Origin: Dehalococcoidia bacterium | Lineage (GTDB): Bacteria > Chloroflexota > Dehalococcoidia > DSTF01 > JACRBR01 | Assembly: GCA_021731085.1 (NCBI GenBank) | Contig: JAKFYB010000022.1 | Span: forward strand, 3,395 to 66,467 | Direction: 5' to 3' | DNA length: 63,073 bases | Part shown: in pieces, positions 1 to 8,721 of the stretch | Layout of the letters: each line of letters starts with the position of its first letter | How positions within the stretch are numbered: position 1 is the stretch's first letter | Position numbers and translations under genes: made by a program | The notes under the pieces: generated by a model | Seen by the model: the letters and a program-made list of their open reading frames with translations, nothing else | Told to the model about the DNA's origin: nothing | The model's database searches: none

Positions 1-2
1 CA

Positions 3-1439
3 CCTCCAGGCGGCCAGCCCGAAATCAAGGGCACGTCCTCCGCCAACATCGACTACATCCAGTTCCAGTGCTCCGGCGTCGACACCTCCGTCGCCATCGG
101 CTTCCAGCCCGCTGGCACCCTCTGCAACCCGCCGAGCGTGACAGAGGTGACGGCTGCGACAATGAACTCACTGGGCTGGGTCTTCTACAACGACGAGACC
201 GACACGATAAGCCCGACGCTCGGCAGCTTCGTGACCGGCCCCGGCACGCCGCCGTACGGCACGGGCAGCGCACAGATCAGTGTCACCGGCACCCAGCGCC
301 GCAACCTTGCGACGCAGGTGGGCGCAGGCACACCGCTGGCGAACATCACGGCCCTACGCTTCCGTACCTACAACCCGTCGGCGGGCAATGGTGGCTCGGC
401 CACACGATCCGCGTACCTGAACTTCAACGTCGACTTCGACGGTAGTGACACCTTCCAGCGACGCTTGGTCTACGTGCCTTCGCAGAACGGCACGGTCGTC
501 CAGAACACCTGGAAGGAATGGGACGCCATCTCAGGCGGCAACGCCCTCTGGCAGTACTCGGGTCCGACCTGGCCCGTGACTGGCCAGCCCGGTACTACGC
601 TAAAGACGTGGTCTCAGATCCTTGCGGACTACCCGCTCGTGCGGATTCGCCCGACCGATGCCTTCGTCGGCCTCCGCGTCGGTGAGCCCTACGCCGATGG
701 CTACACCGAGAACATCGACACCTACACCTTCGGTACCGCCTCGGGCACCACCATCTTCGACTTCGAGAAGAACGATGATGACGCCGACGGCCTCGAGGAC
801 ATCCTGGACAACTGCCCGACCATTAACAACCCGGGCCAGGAAAACACGAATGGCGAACCGATGCCGTTGCCGAAGCCGTACCCGGTCTACGACGATGCGA
901 CGAACCCCGCTGGGGACTTCGTAGGCGACGCCTGCGACAGCGACATCGACGGCGACAACGTGCCCAATCTCATCGAGACAATGCTCGGACTGAGCCCCTT
1001 CATCTGGGACACAGATGGTGACCGCACCAATGACGGCACCGAGATCCAATGCGGCACGAACCCGTTGAGCGCGGTTAGCAACCTCAGCGGACCGGACGCG
1101 GACAACGACCGCTTGCCCGACGCCTGTGAGCCTTCGTACAGCACGAACCCCGCAAATCCTGACTCCGATGGTGACGGGGTACGCGATGGAGTCGAGGTTC
1201 GCTACTGGCTGAGCAACCCGCTCGCCATCAACTCGGATGGAGACGGTTGCCGCGACGGTAGGGAGGTCGCATCGATCAACCACGATAAGACCGTGAACCC
1301 TGCCGATCTCGGGACGATCGCTTCCCTGTTCGGGACGCTCTCGCCTGACTACCGGCCGCTCGACCAGAACGGCGACGGTGTCATTAACCCCGCCGACCTG
1401 GGATTCGTCGCAAGCCAGTACGGTATGTGTACACCGTAG
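3..1439 (+). CDS. Partial secreted protein with thrombospondin type 3 repeats and a C-terminal dockerin-like domain
   Basis: The reading frame is open to the left window edge, so the N-terminus and any signal peptide are missing; 478 residues are visible. The first half is Ser/Thr/Gly-rich and looks like an extracellular beta-sandwich. From about nt 775 there are several Asp-rich calcium-loop motifs of the DADGLED, DIDGDN and DSDGDGVRDG kind, typical of thrombospondin type 3 repeats, with a Cys-Pro motif (DNCPTINNPGQ). The C-terminus carries two similar segments, NPADLGTIASLFG and NPADLGFVASQYG, separated by DQNGDG. This is the duplicated calcium-binding pattern of dockerin type I-like domains. 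It probably acts at or outside the cell surface; its substrate or partner cannot be told. A strong hairpin follows the stop codon. Confidence 0.75.
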   Translation, partial: PPGGQPEIKGTSSANIDYIQFQCSGVDTSVAIGFQPAGTLCNPPSVTEVTAATMNSLGWVFYNDETDTISPTLGSFVTGPGTPPYGTGSAQISVTGTQRRNLATQVGAGTPLANITALRFRTYNPSAGNGGSATRSAYLNFNVDFDGSDTFQRRLVYVPSQNGTVVQNTWKEWDAISGGNALWQYSGPTWPVTGQPGTTLKTWSQILADYPLVRIRPTDAFVGLRVGEPYADGYTENIDTYTFGTASGTTIFDFEKNDDDADGLEDILDNCPTINNPGQENTNGEPMPLPKPYPVYDDATNPAGDFVGDACDSDIDGDNVPNLIETMLGLSPFIWDTDGDRTNDGTEIQCGTNPLSAVSNLSGPDADNDRLPDACEPSYSTNPANPDSDGDGVRDGVEVRYWLSNPLAINSDGDGCRDGREVASINHDKTVNPADLGTIASLFGTLSPDYRPLDQNGDGVINPADLGFVASQYGMCTP

Positions 1440-1464
1440 CTGCAACGTCGAACGATTCCGAAGA

Positions 1465-1495
1465 AAGGGAGGGGGCCAGACTGGCCCCCTCCCTT
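1465..1495 (+). terminator. Hairpin terminator after the TSP3/dockerin gene
   Basis: A perfect 15-bp inverted repeat (AAGGGAGGGGGCCAG and its complement, one central base) starts 25 nt after the stop codon. The 3' side gives only a short T-poor tail, so it is intrinsic-terminator-like rather than canonical. Confidence 0.75.
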
Positions 1496-1740
1496 CGCGT
1501 CAACACCAGCGGAATTTTGTCAGACCAAAGGCGACAATTTGTCGCCCTAATTCCGTTGCCCAGCCTTGGCGTTCGTCCCTACACTCGTTCCAACGGCTCG
1601 CGAGCGCGCACTCAGCCGCCGCTCGCGAGCCGGTTCTCGATATCTCGCCCCCATCCCCTGGGGGAGAATCGCCGCCGGTCTGGACTCGGGGGAGCTGGGC
1701 CGGCGGCACCAACCTACCGCCAACACGACGACGCGGCCCT
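1496..1740. other. Non-coding stretch with two palindromes
   Basis: No convincing gene is seen here. A 17-bp perfect palindrome (GGCGACAA-T-TTGTCGCC) lies at 1530-1546, inside a looser inverted repeat CGGAATT/AATTCCG (1510-1516 and 1549-1555). A second inverted repeat has 13-bp arms CGGCTCGCGAGCG at 1594-1606 and its complement at 1620-1632. The region separates a forward gene end from a reverse gene end, so these are probably transcription-end or structural elements, although the first could be an operator. Confidence 0.45.
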
Positions 1741-2862
1741 TCAGGCCACGTCCCCGAACGACTTGAAGCCGTACGGCAGGTAGGCGCCCAGCGACAAGAA
1801 CTCGAAGATGCCGTGACCGACACCGAGGTCAGCCCCTTCAACGTGAAAATCACAAATCGTCTGCGTGTGCGCGCCGAGCCGGGGAATGACGGACGGATCC
1901 GTGAGATCCCACGACTCGGTCTCGACGACCAGCGGGCCGTGGTACTGCCCGTGTCGCCAGCCGCCGAGATACGAGTACCCACCGCCCGACATGTACAGTG
2001 TCGTCTTAGGCTCCATGCGGATCGCCATCTCCGAACCATCGGCACGCGCTACCTTAAACGAGCCAGCATCGAACAACCTAGAACCACGCTTCAGCGTGAG
2101 GTCATGCGACAGCACCTTCAGCGGCTCTGGCGCTTGGCGCGCGCCGGATGGATACAGCAATTCAGCGGCGGAGTGCCACCGCGAACCATCACCATCCTCA
2201 CTCACCGTGTACATCAGGCAAGCGTCGTCGAACTGGACAGGCGACCACTGCCAGTAGAAGCCACCGAGACCACCGGAGGTGGGCGGAGCCGATGGTGGCT
2301 CGCCACCGCCGACGGGGCGAATGCCCCATGAGTGGTCACGCACACCCCACCAATCTTCCGGATCGAGTTCGATCGTCCTACCGCCCACCGTCAGGGATCC
2401 TGAGATCCGGCCATGCTGCGTCATCCGCGTGTAGTCCATGACCCGCCGCGGTCCAGAAGTCCGCAGGAAGTGCGGCTCCTCGAATGGCGCCGTACGGCCT
2501 TCAAACGTCAGGTCGAACTTCAGGCCAATGTCGTTGTCTTCCGCGTAGATTCTTGAGGTCTGGAGCGGCTTCAGAATCTCGACCCCAAGCGGCCCCACGT
2601 TGGAATCCATCCGGTCAGTGCCCAGCGCGCGTGAAGCGCGCACGGCGTACTGCTTCTTGTTGTCCACGACGATCGTCGCAAACGCATCCATCACGCCGAT
2701 GTTCGGGTACTGGCCGAATGCGAACAGCATGTGCATGCTGCCGTCCTTCGGGTACACGCCATAGAAGTAGCGGTCGTAGAAGTTGCGGTCGCTGGTATAC
2801 ACCTTGTCCATGGTCTCGGGGGTCTGGTGGATCAGGAAGTCGTCCGCTGACGTCAGTGCCAT
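1741..2862 (-). CDS. Uncharacterised lipocalin-like protein (CrtC/AttH-type fold suspected)
   Basis: A 373-residue protein with no signal peptide. The start at 2862 is chosen because GGAG lies 7 nt upstream; an upstream in-frame extension has no such site. It is rich in aromatic residues and beta-strand-like segments. The most distinctive stretch is WWGVRDHSWGIRP near residue 210, a pattern seen in the two-lobed lipocalin-like families around hydroxyneurosporene dehydratase (CrtC) and AttH and in related DUF families. No catalytic assignment is possible; binding or modification of a lipid or terpenoid is a guess from fold family only. It is monocistronic, convergent with the TSP3 gene on its left, and isolated by a terminator from the archaellin-like gene on its right. 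Confidence 0.7.
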   Translation of the reverse strand: MALTSADDFLIHQTPETMDKVYTSDRNFYDRYFYGVYPKDGSMHMLFAFGQYPNIGVMDAFATIVVDNKKQYAVRASRALGTDRMDSNVGPLGVEILKPLQTSRIYAEDNDIGLKFDLTFEGRTAPFEEPHFLRTSGPRRVMDYTRMTQHGRISGSLTVGGRTIELDPEDWWGVRDHSWGIRPVGGGEPPSAPPTSGGLGGFYWQWSPVQFDDACLMYTVSEDGDGSRWHSAAELLYPSGARQAPEPLKVLSHDLTLKRGSRLFDAGSFKVARADGSEMAIRMEPKTTLYMSGGGYSYLGGWRHGQYHGPLVVETESWDLTDPSVIPRLGAHTQTICDFHVEGADLGVGHGIFEFLSLGAYLPYGFKSFGDVA

Positions 2863-2955
2863 GTGTATCTCCGTGTTCAGATTGTCACTCGCTTGCGCCG
2901 CCCATTGTAGGAGGCGGGCGCGCCTCGTCGTAGCAAGGGAGCCGCTGTACACAAA

Positions 2956-2987
2956 GACGGAGGCCCTTCAACACGAGGGCCTCCGTC
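2956..2987 (-). terminator. Intrinsic terminator of the archaellin-like gene
   Basis: A 12-bp perfect stem (GACGGAGGCCCT and its complement) with an 8-nt loop. Read on the minus strand it is followed by TCTTTGTG. It lies 24 nt after the stop of the 3011-3505 gene. Confidence 0.8.
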
Positions 2988-3010
2988 GCGAATTACTACC
3001 GTGAAGTCAT

Positions 3011-3505
3011 CTATCGGCTGAGAACATCCTCGATGATGAGCGTGGGGCCGCCTACTGGCACGAACACCAGGTCGAGCGGGTTGTCCGTCCGAACCGACGA
3101 GTTCGCGGGCAATTCGACGTTGAGCACCGCCTGCTCGCCCGGGTCGAGCACGAGGTCGCTGTTCCCGGCCGTCCACTCGATATCGAAGCCTGCCGGTACG
3201 GCCGCCAGCGCCGTCTCGGCGAGGGCTGTCTCCGCTCGGAGCTTTGCGCCCGCGAGGTCGATCGAGTCGTTGCCACGCACAGAGATCGGCACGACCAGCC
3301 CGACGAGGTCGTCGCCGTTGGCCTCAGTGACGACGGGGCCGTCCACCTGAATCAACGCAGGTAGCTGTGAAGGCGCACTTTCACCTCCGCCCAGACTTCC
3401 GCCGAGCCCAAACGGTGCGAAGAGCCAGAGGCCGAGACCAGCCAGTGAAGCGAACATGACGAGGGAGATGCTGCGGGTGGAGTAGCTGCTGTTACTAAGA
3501 GCCAT
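3011..3505 (-). CDS. Membrane-anchored archaellin-like protein
   Basis: A 164-residue protein with one N-terminal hydrophobic segment (about residues 13-34), then a Gly/Ser linker and a beta-rich domain. The domain resembles the C-terminal half of archaeal flagellins (archaellins): a segment VPISVRGNDSIDL, then GNSDLVLDPGEQAVLNVEL, then a hydrophobic strand ending GGPTLIIED. Archaellins show the same order of a GSD..IDL strand, a GD..L.PGE turn and a P..G..L.I end. The N-terminus lacks the usual class III signal (Lys-Lys-Gly before the hydrophobic stretch), so it may be a membrane-tethered relative and not a filament subunit. It is monocistronic with its own terminator. An alternative is a generic extracellular beta-sandwich protein. 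Confidence 0.5.
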   Translation of the reverse strand: MALSNSSYSTRSISLVMFASLAGLGLWLFAPFGLGGSLGGGESAPSQLPALIQVDGPVVTEANGDDLVGLVVPISVRGNDSIDLAGAKLRAETALAETALAAVPAGFDIEWTAGNSDLVLDPGEQAVLNVELPANSSVRTDNPLDLVFVPVGGPTLIIEDVLSR

Positions 3506-3551
3506 TGCGGGGTGATCCTTGGGGTGGCCTTCACGTCGGCCGGTTCACAGA

Positions 3552-3594
3552 CAAGAACGGCCTGTCAAGAACGGGCGTTTCACGTCAAGAACCG
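3552..3594. repeat. Three direct copies of CAAGAACSG
   Basis: The 9-mer CAAGAACGG occurs at 3552-3560 and 3566-3574, with a one-base variant (CAAGAACCG) at 3586-3594. They lie upstream of the archaellin-like gene and read TTCTTG on its strand. A role as protein-binding sites is possible but unproven. Confidence 0.4.
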
Positions 3595-3679
3595 CAATCC
3601 AGCAGAAATCCTGGCAATCAGATTCGAGGCGTTGCTGTATGAAGCGCCGGATTGGCTCTGCGGAAGCGGCCCGCTAGGC

Positions 3680-4231
3680 TTAGCGAAGCGGGCGACGGAT
3701 GCCGCTGGCGGCTTTGGTGGCGACTTCTGATGCTGAGGCCAGAGACTCCGCTTGAGCCGAGATCGCGTGACAGAGCGCGACTGCCAAGGCGTCCGTCGCG
3801 TTCAGGTCGCCAGGGAGATCCTCGACAGAGAGCTGCAGGCGAAGCATCTCGCGAACCTGCCGCTTATCCCCCTGCCCGTAGCCTGCCACGAGCGACTTAA
3901 TGCGCGCCGGCGCGTAGTGGTGCACCTGAAGTCCAGCGAGCGTGCCCGCGAGCATTGCGACCGTCCGCGCCTCGCCCACCGCCATTGCGGAACGCACGTT
4001 TTCACCGACGAACGGCTCTTCGACAGCCATGACCGTGGGCTGGTGCTTGGCGATTATGTCGCCTAATTCGGAAAAGATGTGCTGTAAGCGTTGTTCGATC
4101 GGCCACTTCGCTGGCGGCGCGATGACGTCGCAAGCGATCGCCTTAGGTTCGGAGGCTACGACGGAAATAAGGCCCCAGCCCGTCACGCGCGTGCCCGGGT
4201 CGATGCCGAGAATGATCGTCGGCTCTGACAT
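3680..4231 (-). CDS. ruvC: Holliday junction resolvase RuvC
   Basis: 183 residues, a normal RuvC length. It is the endonuclease that resolves four-way junctions with RuvAB. The RNase H-like fold is evident: N-terminal strand with catalytic Asp in GIDPGTRVTGWG, the Glu in AVEEPFVG, and the C-terminal acidic motif NATDALAVALCHA supplying the last Asp residues. The ATG at 4231 is preferred; a GTG directly before it is the only alternative. It starts 3 nt after the yebC stop, so the two genes are co-transcribed, the usual yebC-ruvC order. ruvA and ruvB do not follow here; the next gene is on the same strand but separated by about 170 nt. Confidence 0.95.
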   Translation of the reverse strand: MSEPTIILGIDPGTRVTGWGLISVVASEPKAIACDVIAPPAKWPIEQRLQHIFSELGDIIAKHQPTVMAVEEPFVGENVRSAMAVGEARTVAMLAGTLAGLQVHHYAPARIKSLVAGYGQGDKRQVREMLRLQLSVEDLPGDLNATDALAVALCHAISAQAESLASASEVATKAASGIRRPLR

Positions 4232-4234
4232 CAC

Positions 4235-4984
4235 TCAGCTTGCGTAGCCAGCGAGGGCTTCGTCGCTGATGTCCGCGTTGAAGTACACCTTCTGCACGTC
4301 ATCCAACGACTCCAGTTTCTCAACGAGCTTAAGCATCGAGACCGCATCCTTGTCGGCGAGCGCGACCGTTGTTTTGGGTAGGCGCGCGACTTCGGCCGAC
4401 TCGACCTTGTGTCCGCTCCCTTCGAGCGTCTTCTTCACCGACTCCAGGTCGGAGGGCTGTGTGTAAATCTCGACGGCTCCGTCGCTCACAGCGAAATCTT
4501 CGGCGCCAGCGTCGATCGCGGACATCGCGATTTCCTCCGGGTCGCTCCCGTTCGCGACGATGTTGATCAGGCCACGCAGCTCAAAATTCCAGGCGACAGA
4601 CCCTGACTCTCCCATGCTGCCACCGGACCGTGCGAACACGTTGCGCACTTCCGCCACTGTCCGGTTGCGGTTGTCCGTCGCCGCTTCGACGATGATCGCG
4701 GCACCGGCTGGACCGTACCCTTCGTACGTGATCTCTTCGACGTCCGCGCCGTCTCCGCCGCCAGCGCCTTTGGCGATTGCCCGCTGGATGTTGTCCGCGG
4801 GCATGTTGTTTTCCTTCGCCTTCTGAACGACCAACCGTAGACGGAAGTTCGCGTCAGGATCTCCTCCGCCCGCCTTGGCGGCGAGAATGATTTCCTTCGA
4901 CAGTTTGGTAAAGAGCTGGCCGCGCTGCGCGTCAGCGGCGCCCTTCTGTCTCTTGATCGTTGACCATTTTGAGTGGCCTGACAT
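4235..4984 (-). CDS. yebC: YebC/PmpR family protein
   Basis: 249 residues, full length. The N-terminal signature MSGHSKWSTIKRQKG and the downstream NIQRAIAKGAG and YEGYGPAGAA segments are diagnostic of the YebC/TACO1 family. Members have been described as DNA-binding regulators (PmpR) and as factors that help ribosomes translate difficult sequences such as polyprolines. A Shine-Dalgarno AGGAG lies about 10 nt before the ATG. It is first in a two-gene unit with ruvC. Confidence 0.95.
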   Translation of the reverse strand: MSGHSKWSTIKRQKGAADAQRGQLFTKLSKEIILAAKAGGGDPDANFRLRLVVQKAKENNMPADNIQRAIAKGAGGGDGADVEEITYEGYGPAGAAIIVEAATDNRNRTVAEVRNVFARSGGSMGESGSVAWNFELRGLINIVANGSDPEEIAMSAIDAGAEDFAVSDGAVEIYTQPSDLESVKKTLEGSGHKVESAEVARLPKTTVALADKDAVSMLKLVEKLESLDDVQKVYFNADISDEALAGYAS

Positions 4985-5207
4985 GCTGCATCGTCTCCTG
5001 GCTGAAGGCGAACGCCCGGACGTTCCAGTTGCATTCTAACAAAGTGGTCCCGCTGAGCCCTTGCGTCGGTGAACTCCCGTGGGGCACTTCCCTGATTTCG
5101 CAGCGCAGCCAGTCCAAGGGGCCAAACGTAGGCGTCACCCTCATTGTTGGCAATGGTGCTCGCCGACATCCTTTAGAGGCTGAATGGATTCAAAACAGGA
5201 GCACCGC

Positions 5208-6083
5208 ATGTCTTTGCCAAACACCTTCCGACCCTCTCGCCTGATGCTCGGCGCGGGCATGCTGCTCGCCGGAACTGTACTGTTCATCTCACAGACCGGC
5301 GTGGTGCTCGCCCACCACGTGGATCTGTCGGCAACCTCCACCTGCTACGACTTTCGCATCCAGGCGGACTACATTGGCGGCGATGAGTCCCGATTCGCCG
5401 AAGTGCGCGTAAACGGCTCGCTGGTGGAGACGGTTACATTTCCGACTAATACGGAGGAAGCCATCGCCTTCTACGTGCTCGAAGGCCCGCTGCCAACGAA
5501 CACGACGGTAAACGTGCGCATGTACCTCCCGACGAACGGCGCCCCCATCCTCCAGGACGAGGACAGCGTGACGGTCAACAAGGCCGCGACGTGCGCGGCG
5601 CCGACGAACACACCAACAGCAACAGGCACGACGACAAACACTGCCACCGCTACCAACACGCCTGAGGACACGGCAACTCCCCAGCCGACGGACACGCCGA
5701 TACCGACTGAAACGCCGACGGCCTCGTCGACAGAAACACCGACATCAACGAACACGGCGACGATGACGTCGACAAGCGTGCCGGCAACATCGACACCCGA
5801 TGCACCCACAAACACACCCGTGCCGACGAGCACGCCTGACGAACAGACATCCGTGGAGGAATCGCCAACCTACGTCAGTACCGTCGAAGCGCTCCTGCCG
5901 CCAGCCCGCCCTGAAGGCCCCGGCACGAGCGACAACCCACCGAGCGAAACAGCCAGCGGTCTGCCGAACACGGGTAACGGCGCCCAAGGACTTCATGGAA
6001 TCGCTGTCGCTATCGTCTCGGCGATGCTCGCTGCGGTGGGGCTGGCCGTGATTTCGACCGGCATACGACGTCAGGAAGCATAG
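5208..6083 (+). CDS. Secreted Thr/Pro-rich surface protein with an LPNTG sorting signal
   Basis: 291 residues. The start at 5208 has AGGAG 7 nt upstream; an in-frame ATG 24 nt earlier does not. A signal peptide (hydrophobic core about residues 14-33, likely cut after VVLA) is followed by a roughly 100-residue beta-rich domain containing two Cys. Then comes a low-complexity Thr/Pro/Ser stalk of about 90 residues built of TPT, TNT and TET units. The C-terminus has the tripartite cell-wall sorting pattern: LPNTG, a hydrophobic segment of about 20 residues, and a positive tail IRRQEA. This predicts covalent anchoring by a sortase, but no sortase gene is in the window. The ligand of the head domain is unknown. 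A terminator follows. Confidence 0.75.
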   Translation: MSLPNTFRPSRLMLGAGMLLAGTVLFISQTGVVLAHHVDLSATSTCYDFRIQADYIGGDESRFAEVRVNGSLVETVTFPTNTEEAIAFYVLEGPLPTNTTVNVRMYLPTNGAPILQDEDSVTVNKAATCAAPTNTPTATGTTTNTATATNTPEDTATPQPTDTPIPTETPTASSTETPTSTNTATMTSTSVPATSTPDAPTNTPVPTSTPDEQTSVEESPTYVSTVEALLPPARPEGPGTSDNPPSETASGLPNTGNGAQGLHGIAVAIVSAMLAAVGLAVISTGIRRQEA

Positions 6084-6110
6084 CTTCTCAAGAAATACGG
6101 CATCAAACAG

Positions 6111-6137
6111 AAAGGGGAGCCAGCCTGGCTCCTCTTT
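6111..6137 (+). terminator. Intrinsic terminator of the LPNTG gene
   Basis: A 13-nt arm AAAGGGGAGCCAG and its complement surround one base, followed by CTTGTTGC. It lies 27 nt after the stop and also separates the gene from the convergent uvrB. Confidence 0.75.
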
Positions 6138-6160
6138 CTTGTTGCATCGGTGCTGTCGCC

Positions 6161-8242
6161 CTACTTACGCCCGCGCACCGGAGCCCGGCGCTGGTACCGG
6201 CCGGGCTTCGCGCGTGGCCGCTCGCCAAGCGAACCGTACGACGACTGCGCGAACTCATGCAGCGCTGACTCCCCATCGAGCATCGCCTTGCGCAATTCCA
6301 CGACTTGATCCCGAAGGAGCGCCGCTTTCTCGAACTCGAGATTCTTCGACGCCGTTTTCATCTGGTGTTCGAGATCCTTCGTCAGGCGCAGCAGCTCGTC
6401 TTTCGGCAGTGTCTTGACGTTGTACTCGGTCTTCTCTTCGGCGACCTTCTTGATCTGATCCGTGATATCGCGAATCGCCTTCGTAATGCCTTCCGGCGAT
6501 ATCCCGTGCGCTTCGTTGTACGACTGTTGCACGCCTCGGCGACGATTCGTCTCGTCGATCGCGAAGCGCATCGAATCCGTCACCTTGTCCGCATACATGA
6601 TCACGCGACCTTCAACGTGCCTTGCGGCGCGGCCGATCGTTTGGATGAGCGACCCGCCGGACCGCAGATATCCCTCCTTGTCGGCATCGAGGATGCAGAC
6701 AAGGCTCACCTCCGGAAGGTCGAGTCCTTCTCGAAGCAGGTTGATCCCGACGACCACGTCGTACACGCCCAGGCGCAGGTCACGGAGAATTTCGATGCGC
6801 TCCAGCGTGTCGATCTCGCTGTGGAGGTAGTGGGTTCGCACGTCCATCTCTTGCAGGTAGTCCGCGAGATCCTCTGCCATACGCTTCGTCAGCGTTGTCA
6901 CTAGTACGCGCTGCCCCTTCGCCGTGCGCTGCTGCACTTCGTCAAGCAGGTCATCGATCTGGCCTCGTGTCGGCCGCACATCAATGATCGGGTCCAGCAG
7001 CCCTGTCGGCCGGATCACCTGCTGTGCCACCTGCTTGCTCGTCGAAAGTTCGTGCTGGCCTGGCGTCGCCGACACGAACACCACCTGGTTCAGGTGATCC
7101 TCGAATTCGTGGAAGTTCAACGGTCGGTTGTCGAGCGCCGACGGCAGCCGAAATCCGAATTCGACGAGCGTCGTCTTGCGGGCAGTGTCGCCGTGATACA
7201 TGCCTCGCACTTGCGGAATGGCAATGTGCGACTCGTCGATGAACATCAGGAAGTCATCGGGAAAGTAGTCCAGCAACGTCCACGGCGTGCTTCCCGGTGC
7301 GCGGCGTGCCAAATGCCGGCTGTAGTTCTCGATTCCGGAGCAGTAGCCTGCTTCCCGCATCGTCTCCAGGTCGTAGTTCGTGCGCTCCTCAAGGCGCGCG
7401 GCCTCAAGGATCTTGCCCGACGAACGAAATGCCTGCAATTGCTCCCGGAGCTCTATCTCAATATCGTGCATCGCCTCTTCGAGCTTGTCGTGAGACGTCA
7501 CGAAGTGCTTAGCGGGATAAATGTCGATCGAGTCTCGCTCGGCGAGCAGTTCGCCCGTGAGCGGGTCTATCTCGATGATTCGCTCGACCTCATCGCCGAA
7601 GAAGTCGATCCGGACAGCTAGTTCCTCGTACGAGGGCTGGATCGTGATGCTATCGCCGCGCATTCGGAACTTGCCGCGGACAAGGTTGTTGTCGTTACGC
7701 TCGTATTGCATGTCGACGAAGCGGCGCATGATGCGGCTCCGCTCGAACCGCTGTCCCTTCTCCACCTTCACGACGAAGCTCTGATACTCCTCGGGCTCGC
7801 CGAGACCATAGATGCATGATACGGACGCGACGATGACCACGTCCTTACGCTCAAACAGAGCTCGCGTCGCCGCATGCCGCAACTTGTCGATCTCTTCGTT
7901 TATGTCGGAGTCTTTGGCGATATACGTATCCGTGCGCGGGATATACGCCTCGGGCTGGTAGTAGTCGTAGTACGAAACGAAGTACTCGACCGCGTTCTCC
8001 GGAAAGAATTCCTTGAACTCGGCACAAAGCTGCGCCGCCAGCGTACGATTTGGCGCGAGCACGAGCGTCGGTTTGTTGTAGGCCTCGATGACGTTCGCCA
8101 TCGTGAACGTCTTGCCCGACCCGGTGACGCCGAGCAGCGTCTGCGCCCGCTCGCCTGCCCCGAGACCGCGCACGAGCGTCTCGATGGCCTGCGGCTGATC
8201 GCCCGTCGGCTTGAAGTCGGATGTGAGTTTGAAGTCTGGCAA
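6161..8242 (-). CDS. uvrB: UvrABC excision nuclease subunit B
   Basis: 693 residues, normal length. UvrB is the damage-verifying helicase-like subunit of nucleotide excision repair. Visible are the Walker [10 protein letters not shown] near residue 40, the damage-probing beta-hairpin region [12 protein letters not shown] near residue 92, the DEAD-like box MFIDESH near 335, and helicase motifs V/VI with QTIGRAARH. The C-terminal UVR coiled coil that binds UvrC starts around [20 protein letters not shown]. The start is a TTG at 8242: an in-frame stop sits directly upstream, AGGA is just before it, and the protein then begins in the family manner with [17 protein letters not shown]. It is monocistronic and convergent with the LPNTG gene. 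Confidence 0.97.
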   Translation of the reverse strand: MPDFKLTSDFKPTGDQPQAIETLVRGLGAGERAQTLLGVTGSGKTFTMANVIEAYNKPTLVLAPNRTLAAQLCAEFKEFFPENAVEYFVSYYDYYQPEAYIPRTDTYIAKDSDINEEIDKLRHAATRALFERKDVVIVASVSCIYGLGEPEEYQSFVVKVEKGQRFERSRIMRRFVDMQYERNDNNLVRGKFRMRGDSITIQPSYEELAVRIDFFGDEVERIIEIDPLTGELLAERDSIDIYPAKHFVTSHDKLEEAMHDIEIELREQLQAFRSSGKILEAARLEERTNYDLETMREAGYCSGIENYSRHLARRAPGSTPWTLLDYFPDDFLMFIDESHIAIPQVRGMYHGDTARKTTLVEFGFRLPSALDNRPLNFHEFEDHLNQVVFVSATPGQHELSTSKQVAQQVIRPTGLLDPIIDVRPTRGQIDDLLDEVQQRTAKGQRVLVTTLTKRMAEDLADYLQEMDVRTHYLHSEIDTLERIEILRDLRLGVYDVVVGINLLREGLDLPEVSLVCILDADKEGYLRSGGSLIQTIGRAARHVEGRVIMYADKVTDSMRFAIDETNRRRGVQQSYNEAHGISPEGITKAIRDITDQIKKVAEEKTEYNVKTLPKDELLRLTKDLEHQMKTASKNLEFEKAALLRDQVVELRKAMLDGESALHEFAQSSYGSLGERPRAKPGRYQRRAPVRGRK

Positions 8243-8355
8243 TCAATCCTCGAAATCGAACACGAGAACACAACAAGAACCCTTCAAGGGTAGCAGCGTC
8301 GTCAAGCCGCAGGTCATCGCTGGTGACGAAGCGTGTCAGCAGATCGGAGGCGTTC

Positions 8356-8673
8356 CTAGTCCAACTCTTCGACATCCTTGAAGTAGCACGCCTTCGCGCC
8401 CGTGTGACAGACCGCGCCGCCGAGCATCTTCACCCGTACCAGCAGCGAGTTGTCTTCGCAGTCCGCCTTGATCGAGCGCACCTCAAGTAGGTCGCCACTC
8501 GTCGCCCCTTTGTGCCAGATTTCCTGGCGGCTTCGCGACCAGAAGACGACCTGGCCCTTCTCCTTCGTCATCTGGAGCGTTTCGGCGCTCATATATCCCA
8601 GCATCAGCACCGTGTTTGTTTCATCGTCCTGTATGACCGCCGGGATCAATCCCTGCGCGTTGTAGGTCAGCAT
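8356..8673 (-). CDS. hisI: Phosphoribosyl-AMP cyclohydrolase
   Basis: 105 residues, the stand-alone HisI form without a HisE domain. It opens the purine ring of phosphoribosyl-AMP in the third step of histidine synthesis. The family signature is present: VVFWSRSRQEIWHKGATSG, then the metal site KADCEDNSLLVRV, then the zinc cysteines in AVCHTGAKACY. GGAG sits 8 nt before the ATG. It follows hisF by 48 nt on the same strand, so the two form a small his unit; the other his genes are elsewhere. Confidence 0.95.
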   Translation of the reverse strand: MLTYNAQGLIPAVIQDDETNTVLMLGYMSAETLQMTKEKGQVVFWSRSRQEIWHKGATSGDLLEVRSIKADCEDNSLLVRVKMLGGAVCHTGAKACYFKDVEELD

Positions 8674-8721
8674 GTAGCTACTCCGTGTGTTGTGAATGGC
8701 AATGTGAATGCAGATAGACGG

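Noticed and set aside
600-1445. 281-codon frame opposite the TSP3 gene
   Set aside because: Shadow frame rich in Val/Arg/Asp produced by the Asp-rich repeats of the real gene.
5471-5833. Val/Gly-rich frame opposite the Thr/Pro stalk
   Set aside because: Mirror of the low-complexity stalk codons; no start signal.
8278-8292. ACCCTT/AAGGGT hairpin after hisI
   Set aside because: Six-base stem with almost no loop and no U-tract; too weak to call a terminator.
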